64,000 nucleotides of DNA, taken from positions 62,001 to 126,000 of the forward strand of contig CAWANG010000006.1 of assembly GCA_963783175.1 (NCBI GenBank). Reading direction: 5' to 3'. This document shows, one piece after another, positions 52,746-62,589 of the stretch. The position numbers and the translations under genes were made by a program. The notes beneath the pieces were generated by a model. That model had not been told where the DNA came from. It saw only the letters and a list, made by a program, of their open reading frames with translations, and searched no databases. Position 1 is the stretch's first letter; every line of letters starts with the position of its first letter. This stretch comes from Roseiarcus sp963783175 (GTDB lineage Bacteria; Pseudomonadota; Alphaproteobacteria; Rhizobiales; Beijerinckiaceae).

Positions 52746-54909
52746 ATGGCTTGGGCTCGGTCGCCCAACGCGAAAACGGCAATTGCTGGACGCAAGGACA
52801 GCAGCGTCGCGTCGGCTTATCAACACGCTATAAACATGGCAGGAATCTCCCAGGAGTTCACCAGGATTGCCGAGCCGGCGGCGCGCACAAGCGCCCATCG
52901 GCCGTTTGGCCGAGCTCCGCTGCGCGCCTACGAGCAGACCGACCTCGCGGTGCCTGGCCTTCCACCGGAACTCGCTTTTCTTGCCGCAGAAGGTTTTTCG
53001 CCGGAAAGGTTGCTCAACGCCATGGGCGCCGCGCCCAAGGCCGTTCGTCCGGTCGACAAGCTCTTGAGCGAAGGCCTCATCAGCGAGGAGGTCTACTATC
53101 GCGCATTGGCTAGACATCTCGGCTGCCAATACTACAGCGGTGAGCCGCCGCTTGCGGGCGCTTTCGATGCGATGAGGGGATTGCGATGCGGCGTCGCGCC
53201 GCTCGAATCCCGCGGCGAGGGTCCTCGGGCGGTCATAGCTCCGCGGGCGCAAATCGTGCCGCGGCTCATCGAAGCGGCTCAATCCAGCCGTCTTCGCTCG
53301 GGATCTTTCGCTCTGACCTCGCCGCAGCGTTTCGCCGGCTTGGTGCGCGCGCGCCGCAGCGAAGAACTGCTCGATGTCGCCCTGGGCCGCCTGCCTGCGA
53401 GCCTCACCGCACGTCATGGAATGACCGGGCTTCAGATCGTGGCCGTCGGCGCGGTTGCGACGTTCGCCTGCGTGCTCGGAGTAGCGAGATTCGATGCTCT
53501 GCAGGCCATCGCATCCGGGGCGCTTTGGCTGACTTTTTTAGCTATGATCATATTGCGATCGATGGCGGCGATCGCGAGCAATGGCCATATTCGCTCGGCC
53601 ATCGCCTCGCGGAGCTTGTGGCAGATAACGAACGCGGCCTTGTATGAGAGGCCCAGGTCGCGCGAGAGAGCGAGCGCCGACTTGCCCTTGACCTCGTTGC
53701 AGAAGATCGTGATGGCCGCGAGATAGGCACGGAGCGGGAGCTTATGCGAGGCGAAGAGTGTCCCGCTGGTAATCGAGAAATCGGCTTTGCAGGCGCGGCA
53801 GCGGAAACGGGGCGCGGAGTGGCGCTTGCGCCATAATACCGGACTATCCCAAGAGCAAACTCGACATCAAGCTGGTCGTTGAGCAGCGCGATCCCGAAAC
53901 CTTGAGCCGGCTCATTGAGTTGGGTCTGCCCGCCCGCTACGAGATCATCGTGGCGCCGCCGGGTCCGCCGCAGACCAAGCCGCGCGCGCTCAATATCGCG
54001 TTGTCCAGCGCGCGGGGACAGCTCATCGTCGTCTACGACGCCGAAGACGCACCCGCGCCGGATCAATTGCGGCGCGCCGCGGCGCGCTTCGCCGTCGAGA
54101 AGGGTCTCGACTGTCTGCAGGCTCGGCTCGCGATCCGCAATCACGGCGAATCGTGGCTGTCGAAGCTCTTCGCGATCGAATACGCGACGCTGTTCGATTT
54201 CATCAATCCGGGCCTGTGCGCGCTCGACTTGCCGATTGCGCTCGGCGGCAGCTCGAATCACTTTCGTGTCCGCTCCCTCGTCGACGTGGGCGCCTGGGAC
54301 GAGTGGAACGTTACCGAGGACGCCGATCTCGGAATAAGGCTCGCGCGCTTCGGGTATCGGGTGAGAGCGCTCAATTCGGACACGTCCGAGGAAGCTCCGC
54401 ATGAACTCAAGAACTGGTTCCGGCAACGGGTGCGCTGGCAGAAAGGCTGGATGCAGACCCTGATCGTCCACTCGCGGCGCCCGAACTTCTTTCGCCGCGA
54501 TCTCGGGCTTCAACGAGCCGTCGCCGCGACCACCTTGATCGGCGGCGCCATTATCGGCGGGCTCTTCTGGCCGGCCTTCGCGCTGGGGACGATATGGCGG
54601 GCGCTGACCGTCGGGTACGGCGTGCTCGCGCCCTCGCGCGAGATGAGCGACCTGTTCACTTATATCCTCGCGCTCTCCGGGATCTGGGCAATCGTGCTGC
54701 CCGCGGCCGTCGCCGCCAAGCTTCGGGGCCTCAATCTGACCTTCAGAGCGGTTGCGCTCATGCCGGTCTACTATATCCTGGTGACTGTCGCGACCTGGAC
54801 GGCTATGGTTCACCTTGTGATGTGGCCGTATTATTGGGGGAAGACTGACCACGGAAGAAGTCAGTCGCGGCCAACCCTCCCCGTCGTGCGGACGCGGTCA
54901 TCGATGTAA
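52746..54909 (+). pseudogene. Family 2 glycosyltransferase with N-terminal GSPII_E domain, disrupted by an IS1595-family remnant
   Basis: The gene is in two pieces. Part 1 (52746 to about 53590) encodes a GSPII_E-type N-terminal domain (about residues 85-190, EGLISEEVYYRALARHLG) and two membrane spans (about 225-275). Part 2 (about 53842 to 54909) resumes at DYPKSKLDIKLVVEQRDP and has VYDAEDAP, the TEDADLGIRLARFGY acidic motif and RQRVRWQKGWMQT, then three C-terminal spans. Between them lies 240 bp of transposase on the other strand, the two parts are out of frame, and roughly 45 codons (the expected nucleotide-binding start of the catalytic domain) are missing. Intact relatives make extracellular polysaccharide; this copy is probably dead. 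Confidence 0.85.
53594..53833 (-). mobile_element. Internal fragment of an IS1595-family transposase
   Basis: On the minus strand about 80 codons read WRKRHSAPRFRCRACKADFS, then SGTLFASHKLPLRAYLAA, VKGKSALALSRDLGLSYK and AAFVICHKLREAMAE. This is the zinc-ribbon and helical part typical of IS1595-family transposases. The DDE catalytic domain, the N-terminus and both inverted repeats are missing. It interrupts the glycosyltransferase gene. Confidence 0.85.
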
Positions 54910-54987
54910 ACTCTTGCCGCTCGGCCAGCGGCCGTGGATTTCCAGCGTCCCGATCCAGCCGGGGGGCGCGGCGCAAACGGGAAAAGA

Positions 54988-56691
54988 ATGTCGTCGCAAA
55001 CCTTGCGCGAGGCCGCCGAGGCTTCGAAAGCGTGGCCTTTCGAAGAAGCGCGCAAACTGATCGCGCACCTCGAGCGCACCAAACGCAGCGAAGCAGTCTT
55101 CGAGACCGGCTACGGCCCGTCGGGCCTGCCGCACGTCGGCACCTTCGGCGAAGTTGCGCGCACCAGCATGGTGCGGCACGCCTTTCGCGTGCTCACCGGA
55201 GACAGCGTCAAGACGAGGCTTATCGCCTTCTCCGACGACATGGACGGATTGCGCAAGGTTCCGGACAACATTCCCAACCGCGATTTGATCGGCGCCCATC
55301 TCGGCAAGCCGCTGACCCAGATTCCCGACCCGTTCGGCGAGTATGACAGCTTCGCCGCCCACAACAACGCGCGGCTGCGCGCCTTTCTCGATAAGTTCGG
55401 ATTCGACTACGAATTCATGTCGTCGACCGAGACCTATCAATCGGGCCGGTTCGATAAGGCGCTCCTGCGCGTGCTCGAACGCTTCGACGAGGTTCAGGCG
55501 ATCATGCTGCCATCGCTGCGCGAGGAGCGGGCGACGACCTATTCGCCCTTCCTTCCGATCCACCCACGAACTGGAATCGTCATGCAGGCGCCACTGCTAG
55601 GCCACGACCCGCGCGCCGGGACGATCAGGTGGCGCGATCCCGACACCGGCGAGGAATTCGAAACGCCGGTGACCGGAGGCAAATGCAAGCTGCAGTGGAA
55701 GCCCGATTGGGCGATGCGTTGGGTTGCGCTCGGAGTCGATTACGAAATGGCGGGCAAGGATCTCATCGATTCGGTCAAGCTCTCGTCCCAAATCGCCCGG
55801 GTATTGGGGAGCGAGCCGCCGGCCGGGTTCAATTACGAGCTCTTCCTCGACGAGAACGGGCAGAAGATCTCGAAGTCGAAGGGTAATGGCCTCACGATCG
55901 AGGAATGGCTGGCCTACGCGAGCCCGGAGAGCCTCTCGCTCTTCATGTTCCAGAAGCCGACCGCAGCGAAGCGGCTCACTTTCGACGTCATCCCGCGCAA
56001 CGTCGACGATTATCTCGAGTTCCTCGAGGCCTATCCGCGCCAGGAGTGGAAGGAGCGGCTCGGCAATCCGGTCTGGCACGTTCACGCCGGAGCGCCGCCC
56101 GAGCCCGAGATCCTGACCCACGGCCAGCACGGCCAGGCGATCTCGTTCGCCATGCTGCTTAATCTCGCAGCGGTCTCGAACACCGAAAATTCGTCTGTTC
56201 TTTGGGGGTTCCTCCGACGATATTATCCGTTGGCGTCGCCGGAGACCCACCCGCGGCTCGACAGCCTCATACGCTACGCGGTCGCTTATTTTCGCGATTT
56301 TGTCGCGCCCAAGAAGCGCTATCGCGAGGCCGATGACCTCGAGCGTGGTGTCCTCATGCAGATTTCGGCCAAGCTCGGACAATTGGCCGCGAACGCGAGC
56401 GCTGACGAAATCCAGCATGCGCTCTACGATATCGCGCGGCCGGTTCCGCGCTATCAGGACCATTCCGCCAAGGGCGCGACCGCGGCGCGGCCAGGCGTGT
56501 CGAACGATTTCTTCAACATGATCTACGCCGTGCTTCTCGGCGAAGAGCGGGGACCCCGTTTGGGTTCGTTCATTGCGCTCTACGGGTTGGACGAGACCCG
56601 TGAGCTTATCGACAAGGCCCTGAGGGGAGTTCTCGTTCGCCGAAAGCCAGATCGGCCCGCGGGCCGCTATCGCCTCGGCGGCGGCGCGTGA
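54988..56691 (+). CDS. lysS: Class I lysyl-tRNA synthetase
   Basis: This LysRS is the archaeal/alphaproteobacterial class I type. The ATG at 54988 gives 567 residues (an upstream GTG at 54934 is less likely). Motifs are YGPSGLPHVGTFGE (HIGH-like, near residue 52) and GQKISKSKGNGL (KMSKS, near 300), with the C-terminal anticodon-binding helices. FDEVQAIMLPSLREERATTYSPF is characteristic. The class II LysRS fold in the window (epmA) lacks tRNA binding, so this gene supplies Lys-tRNA. Confidence 0.95.
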   Translation: MSSQTLREAAEASKAWPFEEARKLIAHLERTKRSEAVFETGYGPSGLPHVGTFGEVARTSMVRHAFRVLTGDSVKTRLIAFSDDMDGLRKVPDNIPNRDLIGAHLGKPLTQIPDPFGEYDSFAAHNNARLRAFLDKFGFDYEFMSSTETYQSGRFDKALLRVLERFDEVQAIMLPSLREERATTYSPFLPIHPRTGIVMQAPLLGHDPRAGTIRWRDPDTGEEFETPVTGGKCKLQWKPDWAMRWVALGVDYEMAGKDLIDSVKLSSQIARVLGSEPPAGFNYELFLDENGQKISKSKGNGLTIEEWLAYASPESLSLFMFQKPTAAKRLTFDVIPRNVDDYLEFLEAYPRQEWKERLGNPVWHVHAGAPPEPEILTHGQHGQAISFAMLLNLAAVSNTENSSVLWGFLRRYYPLASPETHPRLDSLIRYAVAYFRDFVAPKKRYREADDLERGVLMQISAKLGQLAANASADEIQHALYDIARPVPRYQDHSAKGATAARPGVSNDFFNMIYAVLLGEERGPRLGSFIALYGLDETRELIDKALRGVLVRRKPDRPAGRYRLGGGA

Positions 56692-57049
56692 CGAGGAGGC
56701 TGAGCGGCGCTAGGGCGCGACGCGTCCTGATCGGATCGCCTCGGACGAGGATCATGAAAAACTGATCCCGCATGAGGCGGCCGAATGTTCTTGTGAAAAT
56801 CAGAATTACGTGCTATCTTGGCGGTAAGCTCGGAAACGAAGCGCTGCCTTGCGCGGGGGCCAATGGAGAGGAAAGGGAGCGAGGAAGGTGTTTTTGCCCT
56901 TGGGGGTCACGATAACCCATTGAAAAGGCTCAATCCGGACAAGGAAATCCAAGCCCTTTTTCTTTGATTTCCCTTTGATTTTCTTGGCCGGACTTTGAAT
57001 TTGGAATTGCTTTGGAAGTACATAATACACCAGATAATGGTTGCGCCTC
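56692..57049. repeat. 358-bp intergenic region containing dispersed repeat copy 2
   Basis: No supportable gene. From about 56920 to 56980 the sequence matches the repeat at 25820-25910: TTGAAAAGGCTCAATCCGG and the identical 13-mer CTTTGATTTCCCT at 56962-56974. A minus-strand frame over it reads like LVRIEPFQWVIVTPKGKN, a peptide I associate with repeat-derived hypothetical proteins in Rhizobiales genomes. Base composition dips toward AT here. Confidence 0.5.
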
Positions 57050-57982
57050 TCACGTCCGCGCACGGTCGGCATCCCGGTGCGACGAGGTCTCGAGCGCCTT
57101 CGCGAGCGCGCGCATGTCCGCCCACGCTAGTCGCTTCTGCGCCGGCTGCCGAAGCAGGTAAGCCGGATGGAACATAGGCAGCGCCCTAATCGCCGAACCG
57201 CTCTCGCGGTTGTAGTCGAACCATGAGCCCCGCACGCGGGTAATCCCGCCCTGGACGCCGAGCAGCGTCTGAACCGCGGAGCCGCCGAGGCAGACCAGGA
57301 CTTCAGGATCGGAAAGATCGATCTGCCGCCGAATGAACGGCAGACAGGCGTGCGTCTCCTGGAGCGTCGGCGTTCGATTGCCCGGCGGGCGCCATGGAAC
57401 GACATTGGCGATATACACGCTCCGTCGATCGAGACCGACGGCGCTTAGCATGCGATCCAGCAACTGCCCCGCTCTGCCGACGAACGGTCGGCCAATTCGA
57501 TCTTCGTCCGCCCCGGGGGCCTCGCCGACAAACATCACCCGGGAGCGCGGAACGCCGTCGGCGAACACGAGCTGGGTCGCGGTCGCCTTCAAGGCGCAGC
57601 CGTCGAAGGACGCCATCGCCAACCGCAAGGCCTCAAGATCGGTCGCCGCCTCGGCGAGCGCGCGAGCGGCGATTTCCGCGACTTCTGGCGGCTTGCCGCC
57701 GCCGGATGGCCGTGCAGGCGAGCCCGACTCGCGTGCCGTACGCGAGGGTTCGAGCGCTACGCCCGGCACATTCGGCGTGGGGCGCCTATCTGTGGGCGCG
57801 CTATCGGCGAAGCAGTAGTTTGGCACCTCATTCAGCGCCTGGTTGACGCCGGCCCGAACCCACCAGCGGAGCACCTCCGCGTCGCAGATCGAGTCGAATT
57901 GAAGGCGACGTGATTCGTTGGTCGACGACACTGGTCCCGCTTGGCTTCGATGCTTGGCGCCCGCGCCAAGGCAAACTATCAT
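57050..57982 (-). CDS. Uracil-DNA glycosylase, type 4/5-like family
   Basis: The protein (up to 310 residues) removes uracil from DNA. The C-terminal two thirds form the UDG domain: MFVGEAPGADEDRIGRPFVGRAG (motif A, near 150), ANVVPWRPPGNRTPT and the catalytic-loop FHPAYLLRQPAQKRLAW (near 275). The N-terminal ~100 residues are variable and Pro-rich. The start is uncertain: ATG 57982 or GTG 57931. One of the paired iron-sulfur cysteines of classical type 4 enzymes is not obvious (FDGCALKATATQ). It is divergent from the ETF oxidoreductase gene. Confidence 0.88.
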   Translation of the reverse strand: MIVCLGAGAKHRSQAGPVSSTNESRRLQFDSICDAEVLRWWVRAGVNQALNEVPNYCFADSAPTDRRPTPNVPGVALEPSRTARESGSPARPSGGGKPPEVAEIAARALAEAATDLEALRLAMASFDGCALKATATQLVFADGVPRSRVMFVGEAPGADEDRIGRPFVGRAGQLLDRMLSAVGLDRRSVYIANVVPWRPPGNRTPTLQETHACLPFIRRQIDLSDPEVLVCLGGSAVQTLLGVQGGITRVRGSWFDYNRESGSAIRALPMFHPAYLLRQPAQKRLAWADMRALAKALETSSHRDADRART

Positions 57983-58087
57983 AATTCTCTCCGAACCGCA
58001 TCGCCCGCGGGATCGCGGCCCTACCGACGGGAAGATGTTCGAGCGTAAACGGCTTGCTGGACACGGGCCACAACGGCAAAGGGGACG

Positions 58088-59764
58088 ATGGCTGACGATC
58101 CGACAAGACCCACCCGCGAATCGATGGACTACGACGTCGTGATTGTCGGCGCGGGTCCCGCGGGCCTTGCGGCCGCCATCCGGCTCAAATCGCTGGACCC
58201 CAATATCTCTGTCGTCATTGTGGAAAAAGGCTCAACGGTCGGGGCGCATATCCTCTCGGGAGCAGTGATCGATCCGATCGGGCTTGACCGGCTGACGCCC
58301 GACTGGCGCTCCGATGCGGAATGCCCGCTCAAGACTCAGGTCACAGGCGACCAATTCTATTTTCTGACCGAAAAGGCAGCCGTGCGACTGCCCAATTGGG
58401 CGATGCCGAGACTAATGGGCAACCACGGCAACTATATCGGCTCGCTCGGCGCGATCGCGCGCTGGCTCGGCGCGCGCGCCGAGGCGCTCGGTGTCGAGAT
58501 CTATCCCGGGTTCGCCGCGACGGAGCTTCTCTTCGGCGACAAGGGGGAAGTCATCGGTATTGCAACCGGCGACTTAGGCGTCGGCCGCGACGGTCATGCG
58601 AAAGCCGGGTTCACACGCGGGATGGAGTTGCGAAGCAAGTACGTGCTGCTTGCGGAGGGCGCGCGCGGCTCGTTGTCGAAACAGGCGATCGCCCGTTACG
58701 GGCTTGAGTCCGCCAGCGGGCCGCAGAAGTACGGCATCGGCCTCAAGGAATTGTGGCAGGTCGCCGACGACCGATTTTCGCTTGGCCTCGTCCGACATAC
58801 GTTCGGTTGGCCGTTGTCAAAGGAGGCGAGCGGTGGCTCATTTCTCTATCACTACGGCGACCGGCTCGTTTCGGTCGGGTTTGTGGTCCATCTCAATTAC
58901 GTGAACCCGACGCTCTCGCCGTTCGACGAGTTTCAGCGCTTCAAGACCCATCGGCTCGTGCGCGGGACCTTCGACGGGGGCAAACGGCTAGCGTATGGCG
59001 CGCGGGCGATCGCCTCGGGAGGGTGGCAGTCGGTACCGAAGTTGGTCTTTCCGGGCGGAGCCTTCATTGGCTGTTCGGCGGGTTTCGTCAATTTTGCTCG
59101 CATCAAAGGGTCCCATAACGCACTGTTGTCGGGAATGTTGGCGGCCGAGAAAGCGCACGAGGCGTTGGCGGCCGGCCGGGCGAATGACGAACTCAGCGAT
59201 TATGAAAATTCCTGGCGGGACTCCGATATTGGCCGCGACCTTTACACGGTCCGAAATGTAAAGCCGCTCTGGTCGCGATACGGTCTGGTTTCTGGCGTCG
59301 CGCTCGGCGGTTTTGATATGTGGACTAACGAATTGTTCAAATCGTCGATTTTCGGTACCCTCAAGCATGGCAAGTCGGACAGCGACACCCTAAAGCCGCT
59401 CTCTGAGGTAACGCCGATTGGTTACCCGAAGCCGGACGCGGTGCTGACCTTCGATAAACCATCGTCGGTGTATCTTTCGAATACAAACCATGAAGAGGAT
59501 CAGCCGGTCCATCTTCGCTTGCATGACCCGGACGCGCCGGTGCGCGACAATCTTCCTCGCTACGGGGAGCCGGCGCGACTCTATTGTCCGGCCGGCGTTT
59601 ACGAGGTGGCGTACGCGAACGAGGCGGCTCGCGCGGGGCCCCGGTTCGTCATTAACGCCCAGAATTGTGTCCATTGCAAAACGTGCGACATAAAGGACCC
59701 GGCGAAGAACATCGAATGGACCCCGCCGGAAGGTGGCGGCGGGCCGAATTATCCGGATCTTTAA
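58088..59764 (+). CDS. Electron transfer flavoprotein:ubiquinone oxidoreductase
   Basis: This membrane-associated FAD and 4Fe-4S enzyme passes electrons from ETF (fatty-acid and amino-acid oxidation) to ubiquinone. The 558-residue protein has the FAD loop DVVIVGAGPAGLAAAIRLK near residue 18, GAHILSGAVIDPIGL, the quinone-binding region near 250-300, and the C-terminal cluster motif NCVHCKTCDIKDP. The final GGGGPNYPDL is typical. A terminator candidate follows directly. Confidence 0.95.
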   Translation: MADDPTRPTRESMDYDVVIVGAGPAGLAAAIRLKSLDPNISVVIVEKGSTVGAHILSGAVIDPIGLDRLTPDWRSDAECPLKTQVTGDQFYFLTEKAAVRLPNWAMPRLMGNHGNYIGSLGAIARWLGARAEALGVEIYPGFAATELLFGDKGEVIGIATGDLGVGRDGHAKAGFTRGMELRSKYVLLAEGARGSLSKQAIARYGLESASGPQKYGIGLKELWQVADDRFSLGLVRHTFGWPLSKEASGGSFLYHYGDRLVSVGFVVHLNYVNPTLSPFDEFQRFKTHRLVRGTFDGGKRLAYGARAIASGGWQSVPKLVFPGGAFIGCSAGFVNFARIKGSHNALLSGMLAAEKAHEALAAGRANDELSDYENSWRDSDIGRDLYTVRNVKPLWSRYGLVSGVALGGFDMWTNELFKSSIFGTLKHGKSDSDTLKPLSEVTPIGYPKPDAVLTFDKPSSVYLSNTNHEEDQPVHLRLHDPDAPVRDNLPRYGEPARLYCPAGVYEVAYANEAARAGPRFVINAQNCVHCKTCDIKDPAKNIEWTPPEGGGGPNYPDL

Positions 59765-59767
59765 GTT

Positions 59768-59788
59768 GCGGCGCAAAATCGCCGCTTT
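59768..59788 (+). terminator. Intrinsic terminator candidate after the ETF oxidoreductase gene
   Basis: GCGGCG (59768-59773) and CGCCGC (59780-59785) form a stem with loop CAAAAT, followed by TTT. It lies three bases after the stop codon. The T-run is short. Confidence 0.5.
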
Positions 59789-59913
59789 CGGCTGCAAGCA
59801 AGGGTTTGCGTGAAGGATTTGCGTGTGGTTCCTCGAAGAGGGCAGAGCGGCGTCCTGCGCCGCATCTTCAACGTCATTGTTCGCTGACTGACAAGTGGAG
59901 GAAAGTGCGAGAT

Positions 59914-61677
59914 ATGCAAAGCCGATCGAGGGTTTGGACGCAGCGGTTAGTCTTTTTCCTGACCGTCGGGCTATTAGCCGGCGGCGCCGCGGCCTCGGCC
60001 GCAGTTTCCGAGGCCGACACCGGATCGGAGAAACTGGAGGTCGGTGACAGCGAACCCGGCAATTATCTCTCGGCGCTGATCGCAAGCGCGGATCGGGACA
60101 CTCTGGCGGCAGAGGTTTACTACCGGGAAGCCCTGCGGGCCGATCCTCGAAATCCGGATCTGCTCGAGCGCGCGTTCGCTGCTGCGCTCTCCAATGGCGA
60201 CGAACCGAGCGCCAGCACGCTCGCCGAACGGCTGCTCACGCGCGACCCAAGCAATAGCCTGGCTCGCCTTTCCATCGCGGTTCGCGATATCGAACAAGGA
60301 CAATTCGCCGCCGCTCGAGCTCATCTCGCGGGCGGAGAAGCCACGCGAGCGCGCGATGTGACGACTGGACTGCTGACGGCGTGGTGCTATGCGGGGCAGT
60401 CCGATATCCGCCACGCTCTCGATACCCTCGACCGCATTCGCGACCCGTCAGTCCTTGCGTTTCGCGACTATCACGCCGGACTTATCGCCAATTTGCTCGG
60501 AAATCTCACGGAGGCGCAGCGCAGGCTGAAGTCGGCGTATGACAATGACAAGAGTAGCCTGCGCTTCGCCGATGCTTATGCGCGGCTCTTGGACGCGCAA
60601 GGAGATGTGGCAGGAGCGACGAAAGTTTATCAGGATTTCTCGGGGGTCATTCCCCGTCACCCGCTGATCGAGCGAGCGCTTGCGGACCTGAAGGCGAACG
60701 AGTCTCTCCAGCCACTCGTTCATGACGCGAGGGAGGGCGCCGCAGAGGCGCTTTATGGCTTGGGCAGCGCGGGGAGCCGCCAGGGCGACGAACTTCCCGC
60801 ACTCGTCTATTTGAGATTGTCGCTCTACCTTCGACCGTCGAACGATCTGACCGCGGTGACGCTGGCCAGTCTTTTCGAGCAGCTGAAGCAAGGCGACCAG
60901 GTGATCGCCGCCTACCAGATGGTGCCGGCGTCATCGCCGTTGAAATTGGGCTCCGATATCCAGATCGCGCTTGAACTCGATAGCATGGGAAAGACCGACG
61001 AGGCCGCACAGCGCCTCACCCAAATCTCCGCCGCTCGGCCGCACGATGTCGAAGTTCTGAGCGCTTTAGCTGAACTGCAGCGGTCCGCCAAGAAATACGT
61101 GGAGGCGGCGGCGACCTATGACCAGGCAATCGCAGCCGTCGGCATCCCGCAACGTGAGAATTGGACGCTGTTTTATTTTCGCGGGATTTGCTACGAGCGA
61201 TCGAATCAGTGGCCGAAGGCCGAAGCGGATTTCAAGAGGGCCCTCGAGCTCAATCCAGATCAACCGCTGGTCCTGAACTATCTTGGCTATTCCTGGGTCG
61301 ACAAAGGGCTCAATCTCGAAGAGGCCTTCAAGATGCTCCGGCGCGCCGTGGAGCTGCAGCCGAACGACGGTTACATCGTCGATAGCCTGGGGTGGGCTCA
61401 CTACAAGTTGGGACAATACCAAGAAGCGGCGCAAACACTGGAAAAGGCGATCGACCTGAAGCCGGCGGACCCGGTCCTGAATGATCACTTGGGGGATGCC
61501 TACTGGCGGATCAACCGACGCATCGAAGCGCACTTTCAGTGGAATCATGCCCGGGACATGGGCCCGGACCCGGAAGATCTGCCGGCAATCCTGAAAAAGA
61601 TCGAGTTGGGGCTTCCGGATGTGACGACCGACACTGCGGCGCCCAACGCTTCGGCGCAGAAGGAGGGCGGGGGTTGA
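59914..61677 (+). CDS. Exported tetratricopeptide-repeat protein
   Basis: The ATG at 59914 gives 587 residues with a signal peptide (RLVFFLTVGLLAGGAAASAAV, cleavage near residue 32). About ten TPR-like helical pairs follow, clearest at the C-terminus: FYFRGICYERSNQWPKAEAD, NYLGYSWVDKGLNLEEA, DSLGWAHYKLGQYQEAAQTL and DHLGDAYWRINRRIEA. Alphaproteobacterial proteins of this kind lie directly upstream of ispE; they are probably periplasmic or outer-membrane-associated scaffolds. No enzymatic motif is present. Confidence 0.88.
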   Translation: MQSRSRVWTQRLVFFLTVGLLAGGAAASAAVSEADTGSEKLEVGDSEPGNYLSALIASADRDTLAAEVYYREALRADPRNPDLLERAFAAALSNGDEPSASTLAERLLTRDPSNSLARLSIAVRDIEQGQFAAARAHLAGGEATRARDVTTGLLTAWCYAGQSDIRHALDTLDRIRDPSVLAFRDYHAGLIANLLGNLTEAQRRLKSAYDNDKSSLRFADAYARLLDAQGDVAGATKVYQDFSGVIPRHPLIERALADLKANESLQPLVHDAREGAAEALYGLGSAGSRQGDELPALVYLRLSLYLRPSNDLTAVTLASLFEQLKQGDQVIAAYQMVPASSPLKLGSDIQIALELDSMGKTDEAAQRLTQISAARPHDVEVLSALAELQRSAKKYVEAAATYDQAIAAVGIPQRENWTLFYFRGICYERSNQWPKAEADFKRALELNPDQPLVLNYLGYSWVDKGLNLEEAFKMLRRAVELQPNDGYIVDSLGWAHYKLGQYQEAAQTLEKAIDLKPADPVLNDHLGDAYWRINRRIEAHFQWNHARDMGPDPEDLPAILKKIELGLPDVTTDTAAPNASAQKEGGG

Positions 61678-61698
61678 GGCTGCGGCGGCGCTGGGCCA

Positions 61699-62565
61699 AT
61701 GCGATGGCTGCGCGCCCCGGCGAAGGTCAATCTGACCTTGCGCGTGATTGGACGCCGCGCCGACGGTTATCATGAACTTCAGAGCCTCGTGGCGTTTGCC
61801 GGGCTTTGCGACTGGCTTGCGTTTGAACCCGGCGGCGATCTGGCGATCGAAGTCTTTGGACCGCGTGCGGCCGAGGCTGGCCCGGTCGACGACAACTTGG
61901 TTTTGCGCGCCGCACGCGCGTTTGCGGCGCTTATCCCGCGGTTGAGGCTCGGCCGATTCCGGCTGGTCAAACTGTTGCCGGCCGCAGCCGGGCTTGGCGG
62001 AGGATCGGCGGATGCTGCGGCCGCATTGCGGTTGCTTGCCAACGAGGCTCGATTGTCGATCGATGATCCACAGGTGTGCGCCGCAGCCAGGGCGACGGGG
62101 GCGGACGTTCTCGCCTGCCTTCGTCCGCAGGCCCGAATGATGACCGGCGTCGGCGATCAACTCGGTCCCTTGGTCCGGCTGCCAAGGATGTTCGCGGTTC
62201 TCGTAAATCCCCAGGTGCAGGTGCCGACGCCAAAGGTTTTCGCTGCGCTCGGGCTCGCTCCGGGCTCAACCCTGGAATCGTTCGCCCCGTCGTTCGATGA
62301 GCTGGGAGACAGTACGACGGCGACCCTCGATTTTCTCGCCTTGAGCCGCAACGACCTTGAACTGGCGGCGGTCCGCATCGCCCCGGCCATCGCGGTCGTG
62401 CGCGAGAGATTGTCGCAGATCCCCGAGGCTAGGGTGACCGGAATGTCCGGGTCGGGAGCGACGTGCTTTGCCTTATTCGACGATCGCCGCAGCGCGACGC
62501 TAGCGCGGCGCATTGTCGCCGCGGAACGCCCGGATTGGTGGGCCGAGACGACCGCCATCCATTAG
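61699..62565 (+). CDS. ispE: 4-diphosphocytidyl-2-C-methyl-D-erythritol kinase
   Basis: IspE phosphorylates CDP-ME in the MEP isoprenoid pathway. The 288-residue GHMP kinase has APAKVNLTLRVIGRRADGYH (substrate Lys near residue 9, HELQS), the ATP loop LPAAAGLGGGSADAAAALRL (near 98) and the C-terminal GMSGSGATCFALFD. It begins 21 bp after the TPR gene, a standard pairing. Downstream is a decayed hydrolase gene. Confidence 0.94.
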   Translation: MRWLRAPAKVNLTLRVIGRRADGYHELQSLVAFAGLCDWLAFEPGGDLAIEVFGPRAAEAGPVDDNLVLRAARAFAALIPRLRLGRFRLVKLLPAAAGLGGGSADAAAALRLLANEARLSIDDPQVCAAARATGADVLACLRPQARMMTGVGDQLGPLVRLPRMFAVLVNPQVQVPTPKVFAALGLAPGSTLESFAPSFDELGDSTTATLDFLALSRNDLELAAVRIAPAIAVVRERLSQIPEARVTGMSGSGATCFALFDDRRSATLARRIVAAERPDWWAETTAIH

Positions 62566-62589
62566 TTGGGCGTATCGCGACCATAAGGA

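Noticed and set aside
53548..54852. 434-codon minus-strand open frame opposite the glycosyltransferase
   Set aside because: It is the antisense of conserved GT2 motifs, has low-complexity Arg/Glu/Gly content and no family resemblance. Only a short part in a different frame is real (the IS1595 fragment).
56806..57072. 88-codon minus-strand frame reading LVRIEPFQWVIV
   Set aside because: Its peptide arises from the dispersed repeat also found near 25820; treated as repeat-derived rather than a gene.
61066..62160. 364-codon minus-strand open frame opposite the TPR gene and ispE
   Set aside because: Overlaps two confirmed genes in antisense and lacks recognisable domains.
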